From: Tubulinosema ratisbonensis
Lineage: Eukaryota; Microsporidia; Tubulinosematidae
Direction of reading: 5' to 3'
Assembly (NCBI GenBank): GCA_004000155.1
Contig: RCSS01000826.1
Location: 1 to 16,030, forward strand
DNA: 16,030 bases
Each line of letters opens with the position of its first letter. The stretch's first letter is position 1. The notes under the pieces were generated by a model, which saw nothing but the letters and a program-made list of their open reading frames with translations, made no database searches and was not told the origin of the DNA. This document shows, one piece after another, positions 1-9,412 of the stretch. The position numbers were made by a program, and so were the translations under genes.

Positions 1-159
1 CTAAGTATTTTAACAAACATAAGATTCGAGGCTATTAAACATTCAAAGAAAGGAAAAAAGATGTGTGTTATGCTAAAAATATATGATTTACTAAATACAG
101 AATATAGAAAAAAGGTTTGTTTAATAACATATATTAATAAAAATGTTTTTAGCTCATAA
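1..159 (+). CDS. possible 3' end of a gene cut by the window edge
   Basis: The frame beginning at base 1 stays open for 52 codons and ends in TAA at 157-159. The other two plus frames stop within about the first 12 codons. The translation is lysine-rich and contains a stretch ending KVCLITYINKNVFSS. It matches no family I recognise. In DNA this AT-rich an open run of this length is uncommon but can occur by chance, and no start is visible, so this is only a candidate C-terminus of a plus-strand gene outside the window. Confidence 0.2.
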   Translation, partial: LSILTNIRFEAIKHSKKGKKMCVMLKIYDLLNTEYRKKVCLITYINKNVFSS

Positions 160-1033
160 AAGAATATTTATACAAATATATCTTGAATAAAAAATAATCA
201 ACTGAGAGAAATTTAAATTTGATATAAACATATATATCTAATTTACAAAAAAAATTTAGTATGTTTTTAAAAATCTAATGTATGTACTAAAATTTAGAAT
301 CATATCATAAAACAAAAAAATATGTTACAAATAAATCAGCAAAAATCTTAAGTTTTAATATAAAGCTTTTGTAGCAATAACTGAAGAATTAAAAAAAATT
401 TTAAATAAAATTCTATTGGGTTAATTTATATATATTTTATATTTTTTCTTCTGTGGTAAAAGTATTTTTCATGAAGATTTATTTTAATTATTATCATGGA
501 CAATTTTAAAAAAACGATTTTTATTGAATTAATCACAAGAAAAAATGTGATAAAAATCACTAAAACTGTTAACAAAATTTACTTTAAAAAATTACAATCA
601 TATAAAATAAAAAAAAAGACATTTCTTGCTTCTTTTCCTAATATTTTTATACTTTGCCTAGTCAAGTAAAAAATAAATAATTTTACTTAATAAAAATATT
701 TAAGTCATAAAAAACAGTTTACCAAAGAAATAAAAGTATGTAATAATTCTTTTTGGGTGTAAACCAGTACAAATTACTAATAATTTTTTAAATTTCTTAA
801 ATTTTAATAAATAATACTAATTTACAAAATAGAAATAACAACTTTAAAATTTTTTATGATTTAATATTCTATAAACAGTCATTTCCTTTTAAAGCTTTAC
901 TTTGGTGTTTAAACTAAAAATTTTTTAAATTTTAAGCAAGCAAATTTAAAAGAACATTCCAATCAATAAAAAAATAAATTAAAATAATATTTAAAATAAC
1001 AATTTAATTAAAAATAATAAAAAAAAACAAACA
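160..1033. other. AT-rich intergenic spacer
   Basis: No ORF with coding character is visible on either strand. It is mainly A/T runs. A small perfect inverted repeat (AAGTAAAA at 664-671, TTTTACTT at 681-688) is present. A CCAAT pentamer at 959-963 lies 75 bases before the start of the next gene. Confidence 0.6.
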
Positions 1034-1036
1034 CCC
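1034..1036 (+). promoter_or_regulatory. CCC start-proximal signal
   Basis: The context is ACACCCTTATG, so CCC is two bases before the ATG at 1039. The same arrangement precedes three other genes in this window and supports this start codon. In microsporidia such CCC signals mark transcription start just before ATG, giving very short leaders; that this one works the same way is inferred. Confidence 0.6.
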
Positions 1037-1038
1037 TT

Positions 1039-2733
1039 ATGACAAGAAACAATTCGATTACAAGCGAATATGACAGAAAAAAAAGATTTTGGGAACTGAT
1101 AGAGTCTAACACTAATGATACTTCCTTTAGTAATGAGTTGAACAGATTAAAGAGTGACAGGTTTGGAAGTAAGGTTTCTTTAAATGGAAAGAGATCACAG
1201 ATGAATGATAAAACAGANGTAACAAGTGATGATGCAGAACAAACTAGCCATAAAACTGAGAGAACAAGTTATAATTTTGATAAAATAAGCAATTTCTCTT
1301 CTTTTAAATTACAAACAAAACCTAAATTTGAAAAAGTGCATGAAAAAGACTTTGACAAAATTAAAGAATTTGACAAAGTTTTGTCAAATTTTTCAGAGAA
1401 TTTTGTCAAAGAAACAAACAAAAAAGAAAAAGGCATAAACCAGCCAAAAGAAAAAAGGAGAAACCAAGAAAGATTTTCCTCAAAAACAAGTACTTATCAT
1501 GTTTTAGGATTGGATGAGTTAACCAGAATAAACAAAGGGATTAGAGGAATCAGAAAGAAAGATGATAAAGAATATGTCATAGAAATTAAAGCCGGTGACA
1601 TTCCTAAAAAATCTGCATTAAAGCCAGAAAGTAAGAAAAATGAGGTAAAAAAAGAAATACCAGTAATTAAGAAGTACACAGCTGTAAGAGTTACCAATAC
1701 TCCTGAAGTAAAAGAGACTGTTTGTATAAAAAATAATTTTAGTTTTACTCCTCAAACAGAAAATAAAAGGAAAAACACAATTTTAGTGACTGAGCCAATT
1801 TCTCCTAACTCTCCTTTATTTTCTTACTCTCCAAAGTCAAAAATTGTTTTTAACAATAATTTTAAAAAATACACTTTGAACACTGAAGAGTGTTTTAAAA
1901 ATATTAAACAAAACTTTTTTAATAAAAATGAAGAGAAAGAAGTAACAAGTGACAAGATGCATGAAATGAAAGAAATTCAGACAAAAGAAACCACACATGA
2001 ATTTAAAGAAACAAAAGAACACGAAGAAAAAGAAGAATCTTTAATGAAGAGCATAGAAAATATTTCAGTGCACTCCAAAGAATCAAATAAAAAAGAGAAT
2101 TTTGAGAATAACATTGGAATGAAAGAAGATTACCTTAATTATAAAAACCTAGACAAATACGAAGAAATAACTTTAAGTACTCTTTCTACTTCTACAGTAA
2201 ATTTATATTCACCAGGAAAAGTATTAAAAGATTTTCCTAAACTAAAAATATTACATATTGAATATTCATTGGATGACACTTTTTTAATTATAAAAGTAAA
2301 TGATTGGTTAATTAGAAAAAATTATGATTTAATTAGAAAATTTATCAAACCAAATGAAGCTTTAACTTATGATCCTTACAGAAATAAAATCAATAAAGAA
2401 ATAATAGAAATAAATTTAAATTCCAAGCTTATGAAAGATATTCCTAGTTTACAATCATTCATTCTTACTGATTTAATAGACAATTATTCTTTAAAAAATG
2501 ATTATTTATTGATGTATGATAAAGAGTGGAGTAAAGTAAAATTAATCAAAGTGAATGATAAATTCATTCTTTACAGAAAAAATGAGATTTATAAAATGTT
2601 TAGTAAAAAAGAAATTAATTTAGAAAAGGTAAATAATTTAGTATTTAAATTATATTTAGAAAATACTTTTGTTACTTTGGGAGTGAATAGTTTGGAAGAA
2701 ATGAATGAATGGATTGAATTTATAAATTCATAA
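1039..2733 (+). CDS. lysine-rich protein with a C-terminal PH-like domain
   Basis: This 564-residue protein has a long, low-complexity, Lys/Glu-rich and probably disordered N-terminal region (about 1-380). A more hydrophobic folded part follows (about 390-564). The last ~75 residues have a PH-domain outline: W497 opens a beta-rich stretch, and a final helix carries the typical late tryptophan (W558) in EEMNEWIEFINS. A disordered region, a globular segment and a terminal PH domain is the layout of anillin/Bud4-type septum scaffolds, which bind phosphoinositides and cortical cytoskeleton. That link is inference from layout only. No membrane segment or signal peptide is seen. The start is supported by CCC two bases upstream. 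The reading frame crosses an n at 1218 (codon 60, Glu or Asp). It converges on the Mis18-like gene, with 73 bp between stops. The stop is followed by AATAAA-like sequence. Confidence 0.85.
   Translation: MTRNNSITSEYDRKKRFWELIESNTNDTSFSNELNRLKSDRFGSKVSLNGKRSQMNDKTXVTSDDAEQTSHKTERTSYNFDKISNFSSFKLQTKPKFEKVHEKDFDKIKEFDKVLSNFSENFVKETNKKEKGINQPKEKRRNQERFSSKTSTYHVLGLDELTRINKGIRGIRKKDDKEYVIEIKAGDIPKKSALKPESKKNEVKKEIPVIKKYTAVRVTNTPEVKETVCIKNNFSFTPQTENKRKNTILVTEPISPNSPLFSYSPKSKIVFNNNFKKYTLNTEECFKNIKQNFFNKNEEKEVTSDKMHEMKEIQTKETTHEFKETKEHEEKEESLMKSIENISVHSKESNKKENFENNIGMKEDYLNYKNLDKYEEITLSTLSTSTVNLYSPGKVLKDFPKLKILHIEYSLDDTFLIIKVNDWLIRKNYDLIRKFIKPNEALTYDPYRNKINKEIIEINLNSKLMKDIPSLQSFILTDLIDNYSLKNDYLLMYDKEWSKVKLIKVNDKFILYRKNEIYKMFSKKEINLEKVNNLVFKLYLENTFVTLGVNSLEEMNEWIEFINS
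1351..1410 (+). repeat. nested inverted repeat inside a coding region
   Basis: TTTGACAAAATT at 1351-1362 is the exact reverse complement of AATTTTGTCAAA at 1399-1410. Inside it, AATTTGACAAA at 1367-1377 pairs exactly with TTTGTCAAATT at 1380-1390, leaving a two-base centre. Three further pairs (one G-T) extend the inner stem outward. The core word TTTGACAAA occurs twice forward and twice inverted, and it encodes the FDKI, FDKV, LSNF and FVKE segments of the PH-like protein. Confidence 0.9.
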
Positions 2734-2751
2734 ATAAATGTCAATTAAACA

Positions 2752-2784
2752 AATAAAATAATATTTTTAATAAAATAATATTTT
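2752..2784. repeat. two-copy 17-bp tandem repeat between convergent genes
   Basis: The unit AATAAAATAATATTTTT (2752-2768) is followed directly by a 16-base copy (2769-2784). Each carries AATAAA, so it may serve as a polyadenylation signal for the plus-strand gene. It lies in the 73-bp gap between converging stop codons. Confidence 0.7.
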
Positions 2785-2806
2785 AAAAAGAAATAAAAAA
2801 AATAAT

Positions 2807-3226
2807 TTATTTTTTATTTTTTTCTATTTTATTATGCAAATAAACACAAAACTTTTCTAATTTACTTATTTCTTCAGCCAAAGAAGAAAGACTGTGCTCT
2901 TTTACAGAAGAATTACCTAACTGGTAAGAAATAATTTTACTTCTGAAAATACCAAACTTATTAACAAATTCACTTANATTCTTATTAACTGTAACATATT
3001 TCTTACCTACAATAGTGTTACACTTACAAAATATATCATTGTAATTACATTTGTAATCAAATTCTTCTAAAGATTCTTTATTTTCTTCTGAAACAATGAC
3101 TGAGTTGTGTAACGAAGAGAAAAGTAACCAATCGTTTTTGTAATCTAAGAGAAAAAAAGAGTCTCCAAGAATTTCTTTACAATTTATGCATTGAATGACA
3201 AATGGATTTTGTAGCTGTTCAGACAT
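2807..3226 (-). CDS. Mis18-like (Yippee-Mis18 fold) zinc protein
   Basis: This 139-residue protein has the Mis18 outline: an N-terminal zinc knuckle C13-x-x-C16 in IQCINCKEILGDS, a beta-rich middle, a second cysteine pair C67-x-C69 in IFCKCNTIVGKKYV, and then a segment FRSKIISYQLGNS that resembles the family's closing strand. A Leu/Lys-rich helix (about 107-139) ends the protein, as in Mis18 proteins, where a C-terminal helix mediates oligomerisation. Mis18 proteins prime centromeres for CENP-A loading. The second pair is CxC rather than CxxC, and C60 could also take part in zinc binding. A Yippee-like or other zinc-ribbon protein is the alternative. The start is supported by CCC three bases upstream. 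An n at 2977 leaves residue 84 unknown. The tRNA-Leu gene lies 39 bases upstream. Confidence 0.7.
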   Translation of the reverse strand: MSEQLQNPFVIQCINCKEILGDSFFLLDYKNDWLLFSSLHNSVIVSEENKESLEEFDYKCNYNDIFCKCNTIVGKKYVTVNKNXSEFVNKFGIFRSKIISYQLGNSSVKEHSLSSLAEEISKLEKFCVYLHNKIEKNKK

Positions 3227-3229
3227 TAA

Positions 3230-3232
3230 GGG
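3230..3232 (-). promoter_or_regulatory. CCC start-proximal signal
   Basis: On the minus strand the context is TTTACCCTTAATG, with CCC three bases before the ATG whose complement is at 3224-3226. It matches the signals of three other genes in the window and fixes the start of the Mis18-like gene. Confidence 0.6.
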
Positions 3233-3260
3233 TAAATTAAAAAAANTAATTTTATTAAAT

Positions 3261-3265
3261 AAAAA
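3261..3265 (-). terminator. RNA polymerase III T-run terminator of the tRNA
   Basis: On the minus strand a run of five T directly follows the discriminator base of tRNA-Leu. This is a standard polymerase III stop. Confidence 0.75.
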
Positions 3266-3346
3266 TGGTGTCGGTGGGACTCGAACCCACGCTCCCTCAA
3301 GAAATCGATCTTAAGCCGATCGCCTTAACCGCTCGGCCACGACACC
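3266..3346 (-). tRNA. tRNA-Leu (anticodon UAA)
   Basis: The minus strand folds as an 81-base class II tRNA without an intron. The acceptor stem GGTGTCG pairs with CGACACC, all seven pairs. The D arm is GCC/GGC with GAGCGGTTAA as its loop. The anticodon stem ATCGG/TCGAT (one G-T pair) carries the loop CTTAAGA, giving anticodon TAA at 3311-3313, which reads UUA, a favoured Leu codon in DNA this AT-rich. A longer variable arm, the T arm GTGGG/CCCAC with loop TTCGAGT, and discriminator A follow. Internal promoter boxes are clear: A box TGGCCGAGCGG (3329-3339) and a perfect B box GGTTCGAGTCC (3277-3287). CCA is not encoded. Confidence 0.97.
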
Positions 3347-6142
3347 TACTATTTAATGATGTGATTGAACATATTCTTAGTGAATATTTTTTTATGCTAA
3401 ATAAGTTAATAGGTTTTTATCATGTATTAAAAGTTATATAATTTATTTTTATAACTATAAAAATAACTTTTCTGCAATAAAACACTACTCTGAACCTGTC
3501 TTACCCTATCACCTTGAAATTGACACTGCTTGTTTTTGTATGATAAAGATATTTAATTGTGAGTGCAAGGTGATTTTTTATAAATTATTTTTGATTTTGT
3601 TTGTTGCTAAAAAATTAGAATTAATTTAGAGATTTTATTTAAATGGTTTTGATTCTTAATGTATTTAGTTAGTGATTAAAATTTTTTACACTTCGTTTTT
3701 CTTCTAGTAGCACATTCTCTTTTGCTTTCTCCTCAGAACTTTACCTTAAATACTGGAAACACAACTTCTAAGACAAAACGGGTTGTTGGTTTTTGTTATA
3801 TTCACGTTTATTACTCAAGTTACTATTTTCTAGTAAATAACTCGATATTTAACTTGCTGTTCTTTCAAATATTGGGGTTATTTTATGATCTATATCTACA
3901 TTGGCGTAAAATTTAATTTAACTGATGGTTTAATTATTTTATTTAGTTAAAAGGAGAAACATTAAGGTATCTAAGAAACTAGGATGAATAAATTACAAAA
4001 TTTAATAACAAATCTAATGTTATTTATTTAAATTATTTAAATGAGCACAAGAAAAAGGCTCGCTAACTTAAATTATAATCCAAATTACGATTTTTCAAGA
4101 AAATATTTATTTTTATTTTATATTATAAATTTTGATCTTTTCAGGCTATCATAACACTCAAATCCACTAATTATATTAATTACATATCATAAGTTAAAAG
4201 AAATAATCTTTTTGTATTTTACTTTTTGTCCAAGTAAGTAGGTTTATATTTAGTGTAATACAATTCATCGGAGCAATATTATAAAATTTGATTGAATTAA
4301 ATAATCTTTTCACAAAATAATCCACTTATATTGAAATCATTATTTAATTATTTTTACAATCTTAACTTTTTAATTTTTATCATCATTATTTTCTAAATAT
4401 TAGTTAATAAAAAAATCAAAATGTCATTTATTACTCAGTTTTTATCAGAAAATTATTAGATTTAATTAATTTTTTTGGGGAGGTTTAAGTAATATAAGCA
4501 TTTTTTAAAATTTAAATCTCTAACGTAGATATTAAATATTAAGATTTTTTTAGATCACAATCATGCAAAGAAGCACAAAACTGCATTAGAATTTATTTAT
4601 GGCGTAGTGTCTCAATAAATTTTAGAAATTATTTTTTAGATTTTTTTAAATAATTTTGAACCTTAAGTTTATGAGAAACTAACAAAGATTTATAGAAAAG
4701 ATATGAGCGAGATGTTTTATTTACAAGAAGCAAACTCTTTTAATTCAAGGCTTCTTTTATTAAAAGAATCTTTAGTAAACATGACATAAATCGATGCAAA
4801 AATTTTTTTATTTTTACTATTTATATAAATGACTTTAGATGAAAAGCATAATTAATAAATTTCTTGTATAATAGGTAGTTATAAAAATAATATTTTTTAA
4901 AGTGCTAATAACAGGTTAATTTTATAAACATTATCATTAAAGTTCTTGTGTACGGATAAATCATAATAATTTATTAAAAACAAGCCTAAAATTCTCTATT
5001 GGAATAAGTTAAGGAAGAGGAGTTGTACATTTATTTAGTTTAAGAATTTTTTTTGCTTAATTTCACAAACATTATACTATCTATTAATAATATAGTATAT
5101 GGACTAGGAATATATAAATTACATAATTATTTATCATTTTATTGTATCAGATTTGCTTTTAAAATTATTATTGATAATGTCACATTTTTCTTTCGGATCT
5201 TCGACAAAACCTTGGCGTTGGAATTTCATGAGGAATATTCATAACTTTTTTGTATATGCAATTGAATCTATTATGGTTAAATATTATATATTTCCTGATT
5301 TCTGTGTGATAATTATGAGTACATATGCCTTTCATATATACTATGATGATTTACACCTGAAACTAGATTGTTGCACAAACTTTTATTCTAATTGTTAATT
5401 CTTTTGCTCATCGAGTCCCTAAGGATTAAAATATTTTTATTAAAAAATTTTTTGATATTTTCTGATTAGTTAATTTTACGTGGTTGCCTAATGTACAACA
5501 ATATTTTTGGTACGTAATTCTTATAGAAATTAATCTAGGGTTTCTCTTTCTACCACATATTTCATAATTTTTTAAATAAAATAAACTTAGAAATATAAAT
5601 AAACTTCTATTATAACATATTTATCATACTATTTTTAATAGAGGAACAACTTAGGTAATTACATTTAAAAATATAACTATCCTTAATGATATTTCCTTCT
5701 TTAAACTAAATGTACCTAATGCATTTACTTAATCTTGTTTTAGCATAGTTTATTTTGTTCGCTTGCATATTCACTTGTGTACAGAAAAATAATTGATTCA
5801 AAACTGTGACATTTGATTACATTTGTATGATTTTTAAAGTGTTAATGAATTCTTTGCCTTTTATTATTTAATATTTTCGTTGCTTCATTGATATTTTCAT
5901 TTTAACTTTTTTGGATGTAGATGAAATTAAAACTTTGCTTGCAAAAATAAGTATATTTTTTTATCATGATTTCTTTTATTTTTTTATAAAATGGAAACAA
6001 ATAATACAATATTTCGGTTTTTTTGCCTCAAGTAGTTGAGTTTACACAATAATATTTTGAATGACAAAAATTATACGATGAAACGATTATTTAAAACCAT
6101 AAATATAGTTTTAATTGAAACAATGTTCATCTCTTCTTGTTA
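3347..6142. other. gene desert, first part
   Basis: About 2.8 kb with no credible gene. Open frames of 63-81 codons at 3722-3916 and 5053-5398 start at TTG rather than ATG, have no CCC signal and give no recognisable protein. Slightly GC-richer patches around 3480-3570, 3700-3800, 5190-5250 and 5400-5430 may be decayed element fragments, but I cannot align them convincingly to anything else here. Confidence 0.55.
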
Positions 6143-6342
6143 CTTAGGATGTGAACCATACGAAGATCCTTTGTTATGCTCATCGTTTATAATATTAATA
6201 CCTAGTCAAAAGAAACATTCGGTAGAAAAAATTTTATATAATTAAGTATAGCGCAAAATACTGCATGTTTTTCATCCAAGAACATTCCTCGTGTACTCTA
6301 TTGACTGTCTGCGTCTGCCTTACCTTGTAAGCTTTAGTTACA
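6143..6342 (+). repeat. dispersed repeat, copy A
   Basis: Copy A runs from CTTAGGATG to TTTAGTTACA. It aligns along its length with copy B, sharing CCATACGAAGA at the start, ATACCTAGTC in the middle, a CGGTA(A/G)AA loop, and CTCTATTGACTG and the GCTTTRGTTACA end. A 69-codon TTG-started open frame (6036-6245) overlaps it and is not conserved in the other copies, so I do not call a gene. Confidence 0.8.
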
Positions 6343-7286
6343 ATTAATTTGTTCATAACACAGCTCAAACTCATAACCCCCTTCATTACAAATTAAATAA
6401 ATATATGATCTAAATAATAAATTTATGTAATTTCAAAACTTTGTTTATAATAATGTTAATTTCTCATTGATTAAGCCTTGAAAAAATTTCTTAATCTATT
6501 CATGACCGGACAGTAAAAATCTCTTTCAAGAGATTAAAACTGAGTCTTATATAAAAAATTCTAAAACATTTGACATCTTAAAAAAACAACTCCTAGAATA
6601 ATAGATGCAAGAACTATTGGCATATTATAAGAAAAATTAGGACCAAAGAAAAGAATAAGACTGTATATCCTCGTAGCCTCATATCTAAAGTCAGGTACTT
6701 TTGAACTAACGAGGACACTGTACTAAGACTTAGTTTTTATTTGTTTGAAAATTGTTTTTAGTATTTAAAATAAAGGTATCATAATTTATTTAATCTGTTT
6801 AAATACTTTTATTCAGTTAATCATTTCTTCTTTCTGATTTAGTGTGTGGCGGATTATCACAGAGATATTTAAAGTATAGAAAAGAATGGTTTTTAAGATT
6901 TGTAAATAACCACAACCTTACTTCTATTTATTTGGGTTTCTCCAATTAACAAATTTGCACTGCGATATACCCAAAAAATTTTAGAAATTTAAGAAATCAA
7001 GCAAATGAATAAGTAAAAATACTGCGTTGTCAAACATTTGTCAAAATTGAACATTTAATTTTGCTGAAACTTGTGCTAAAGATAAACTTTGATAATTTTC
7101 TACACCGATTATGGTAAACTTTACAATCTTGAAAATGATTTTTTTCAGAATATCACGTCTTTTTTAGCAAAATTGTTTGCAACAAGCTTTAATTAAATGA
7201 AAAAGAGTTGCTAGTTAAAATGAATCAAGAGTCGCATTGCTATGTTTTTGTAGCATAATTTTAAAGTGAAATAATTTTTTTTGTTT
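6343..7286. other. spacer between repeat copies A and B
   Basis: No gene is visible. A GC-richer patch contains a 7-base perfect inverted repeat, TCCTCGT (6668-6674) and ACGAGGA (6709-6715). It matches no RNA or element I recognise. Confidence 0.5.
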
Positions 7287-7491
7287 CCTAGGGATGGGAA
7301 ATCCATACGAAGACCTTTTCGCTATACCTTCTTTATAAGAGTATTTATACCTAGTCGACGTAAACATACGGTAAAATATGTTTCACATACTTAGGTATAG
7401 CTCTAATACTGGAGTCTTTTACCCGCTAAAACCAACCCCGTGCACTCTATTGACTGCCTAAGTCTAACTTCCCTTGCAGGCTTTGGTTACA
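7287..7491 (+). repeat. dispersed repeat, copy B
   Basis: The best-preserved and most GC-rich copy, running from CCTAGGGATGGG to CTTTGGTTACA. Its centre holds an imperfect hairpin, TACCTAGT...ACTTAGGTA, with an inner perfect stem AAACATA/TATGTTT around the loop CGGTAAAA (about 7350-7397). It has the same orientation as copy A, and starts about 1.14 kb after it. Confidence 0.85.
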
Positions 7492-8420
7492 GGTAAATGT
7501 AAATACTATACAATATATATTACTTTGTAAAAAATTACATGAAAACATATGCAATAAAGAAAATTATAACAATACTTTATAAAATGCTAGATTTTTTTCT
7601 TGCTTTAATATAAGAAATCATTCAACAATTAAAGATTATATTTTTAAATTACAAAAATATAAATATAAAAATTTCTGATTTACAAAATACCTATTTATTT
7701 AATTATTAGTAGCAAAATTAAAGATTAAAACTTATTTCTATAGAATTGGTAGTTTAAGGTTATATACTTTGAAAGTTTAAGCATTTTTTACTCGATTTTA
7801 AAAATTATAATTTTACACTTTAATAATACATTTTTTTTTATTTTTGTTTAAATCAATTATTTAAAATTTTTAGTTTTTATTTAAAACATTTTTCAAAAAC
7901 CAAGAAATTTTAGAATCGTAATTTTTTAATATAAAAAATATTTCATTTTTAAAAGATACGATTGTTTTGACTGCGATTCAAAATAGAAGTTATTTTATTA
8001 TTAAATAAGGATATAAAATTAAAAATTACAGCAAAATTTTTTTAATTGCAGGCAATAGTTATAATACAAAATCATCTTATTAAATAATCGGATTGTTTAA
8101 AACCCGTTTTTTTGTTTATTTTGTTAAATATATTTAACAATTCAAAGTTCAAATTAATAAATTTTATATTAAAATTCAATTGTTAATAACAACNAATAAC
8201 ATTTACCTGTATTACAGAATAGTAATATACTTTTTAATATTTTTGAGTATTTTTTTTATTTTTAGTAAGTTTAAAAACTATAGTTTTCTCTAAAATAAAT
8301 TTGAAATATCTGAAAATTCTTTTTAGTACACAAAAAGTGATGCACGTTTATATTAAATTTCATAAATTACAATTCACCTTTTTTACTATTTTATCAAGAA
8401 CTCTAAATTTTTGATTCTTG
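7492..8420. other. spacer between repeat copies B and D
   Basis: A/T-dominated sequence with no ORF of note on either strand, no tRNA and no recognised element. It contains the only n (8194) found in the central desert. Confidence 0.55.
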
Positions 8421-8616
8421 TTAACAAAGCCCGCATGATAAGTTAAACTTAAGCAGAAAAGAAGTGTACGAAGTGGGTTTAGCCTTTTAAAGGCTTGAGG
8501 TTTCTGGCGCTAAGCTAATTTTTGTAGAATAAAATTTGATCTAATGTTTCTTATAGCAGGTACTAATATTTTTTATATAGAAGAAATAGCAAAAGGTTTT
8601 CTAAGGATTTCTTATC
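8421..8616 (-). repeat. dispersed repeat, copy D (inverted)
   Basis: The reverse complement of this stretch aligns with copy B over its whole length. Examples are AACCTTTTGCTATTTCTTC against GACCTTTTCGCTATACCTTC, then TACCT and AAACAT in the hairpin region, and CTGCTTAAGTTTAACTT against CTGCCTAAGTCTAACTT near the far end, followed by GGGCTTTGTTAA against AGGCTTTGGTTA. It is strongly diverged. It also holds a 15-base palindrome, AGCCTTTTAAAGGCT, at 8481-8495. Confidence 0.75.
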
Positions 8617-9403
8617 TTTATGCAACAAAAAAATATGCTTAAAATTTATTAAATATACAGTAATGCTTTGTTTTATTAAAAATTTTAAAAATTTAAACTA
8701 GTTTCATGTTGTGCTAGTTTTAAATTTTTGTTTCTTTTTTATGAATTATATTTTGCTGTAAATATTGTATTGCTGATATAGTGTCTGGTAAATAAATATT
8801 ATAAAAATAACTAAATTTATCACAAACATCTTTAATTTATTTTTAAGCTGTGTTATACTCTTCAGGATAAACACTTTCATGATTTAAGTAAATAGACTTT
8901 AACGAATATTAAATGAGTGTTTATGTTATTACTCTGAGAGTAGAAAAGCGTAATAAATTCGATATTTTCTTTGATACCATTAGATTTTAGAGATTATTTT
9001 TAGATTAGAACCAATGGGCTTTGAGTTAAAAATCATAACAAGCTAATTATATTTATAATTTCTTTTTATCTAAAGCCAATAATAAAATCTCATGAAAATT
9101 GATCTCAATAAATGTATCTAATTTATATCAGTGTCACTCTAGCAAATATTAATTTTTTTATCTTTTCCGTTCTTAGATTAGTTAAGAGTTAATAGATTTT
9201 TAATGATAAATATTTTATTTTTTTTGATGATGAAAATTTATGTTCCCATTATATTTGGAAATTAAATCAATAATTGCATTTATTACTATAAAAGTCAAAA
9301 GTTGTAATAATTCTTTTTGAATACTTCAATTATATTTTAATTCTGATAAGAAAGAATTTTTATCATCTCCTTTAATTTTAATAATTATCAAAAATAAAAA
9401 ATA
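8617..9403. other. spacer upstream of the small secreted-protein gene
   Basis: No gene or RNA is recognised on either strand. The sequence is A/T-rich with no long open frame. Confidence 0.55.
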
Positions 9404-9406
9404 CCC
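9404..9406 (+). promoter_or_regulatory. CCC start-proximal signal
   Basis: The context is ATACCCTTGTTTATG, with CCC six bases before the ATG at 9413. It is the main evidence that the short ORF here is a real gene. A TTG lies between the CCC and the ATG but is not needed as a start. Confidence 0.55.
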
Positions 9407-9412
9407 TTGTTT

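Noticed and set aside
1497..2022. Two minus-strand frames of 66 and 61 codons
   Set aside because: They are antisense to the lysine-rich PH-like protein; their Phe/Leu content is the complement of Lys/Glu codons.
3480..3570. Extra copy of the repeat tail (CTGTCTTACC word)
   Set aside because: It shares only about ten bases with copy A and needs large gaps to extend.
3722..3916. 64-codon open frame, plus strand
   Set aside because: It starts at TTG, has no CCC signal, and its composition (Phe, Tyr, Leu, Asn) is what translated A/T-rich spacer gives.
5053..5398. Two overlapping open frames of 63 and 81 codons
   Set aside because: They overlap in different frames and start at TTG. No motif is recognisable, and a pseudogene reading could not be supported on either strand.
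6036..6245. 69-codon open frame with a hydrophobic N-terminal part after an internal ATG
   Set aside because: Its second half is repeat copy A, and the frame is broken in copies B, C and D. It starts at TTG and lacks a CCC signal.
6143..6342. Repeat unit as a solo LTR with TG...CA ends
   Set aside because: TG and CA can be chosen at the edges of copies A and B, but the flanks show no matching target duplication and copy C does not keep both ends.
6270..6345. Shared open tail (VYSIDCL/VHSIDCL) ending in TAA in copies A and B as a transposon protein end
   Set aside because: Differences between the copies are not concentrated at third codon positions, and the frame does not continue upstream in either copy.
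7287..7491. Repeat family as a 5S rRNA relic
   Set aside because: GGATGGGAAATCC recalls the GGATGGGAGACC word of 5S rRNA, but the rest of the gene (internal control box, paired ends) is absent.
8440..8530. Non-coding RNA gene with AGCCTTTTAAAGGCT hairpin
   Set aside because: The stretch is explained by its alignment to the repeat family, and no polymerase III boxes or known RNA motif are present.
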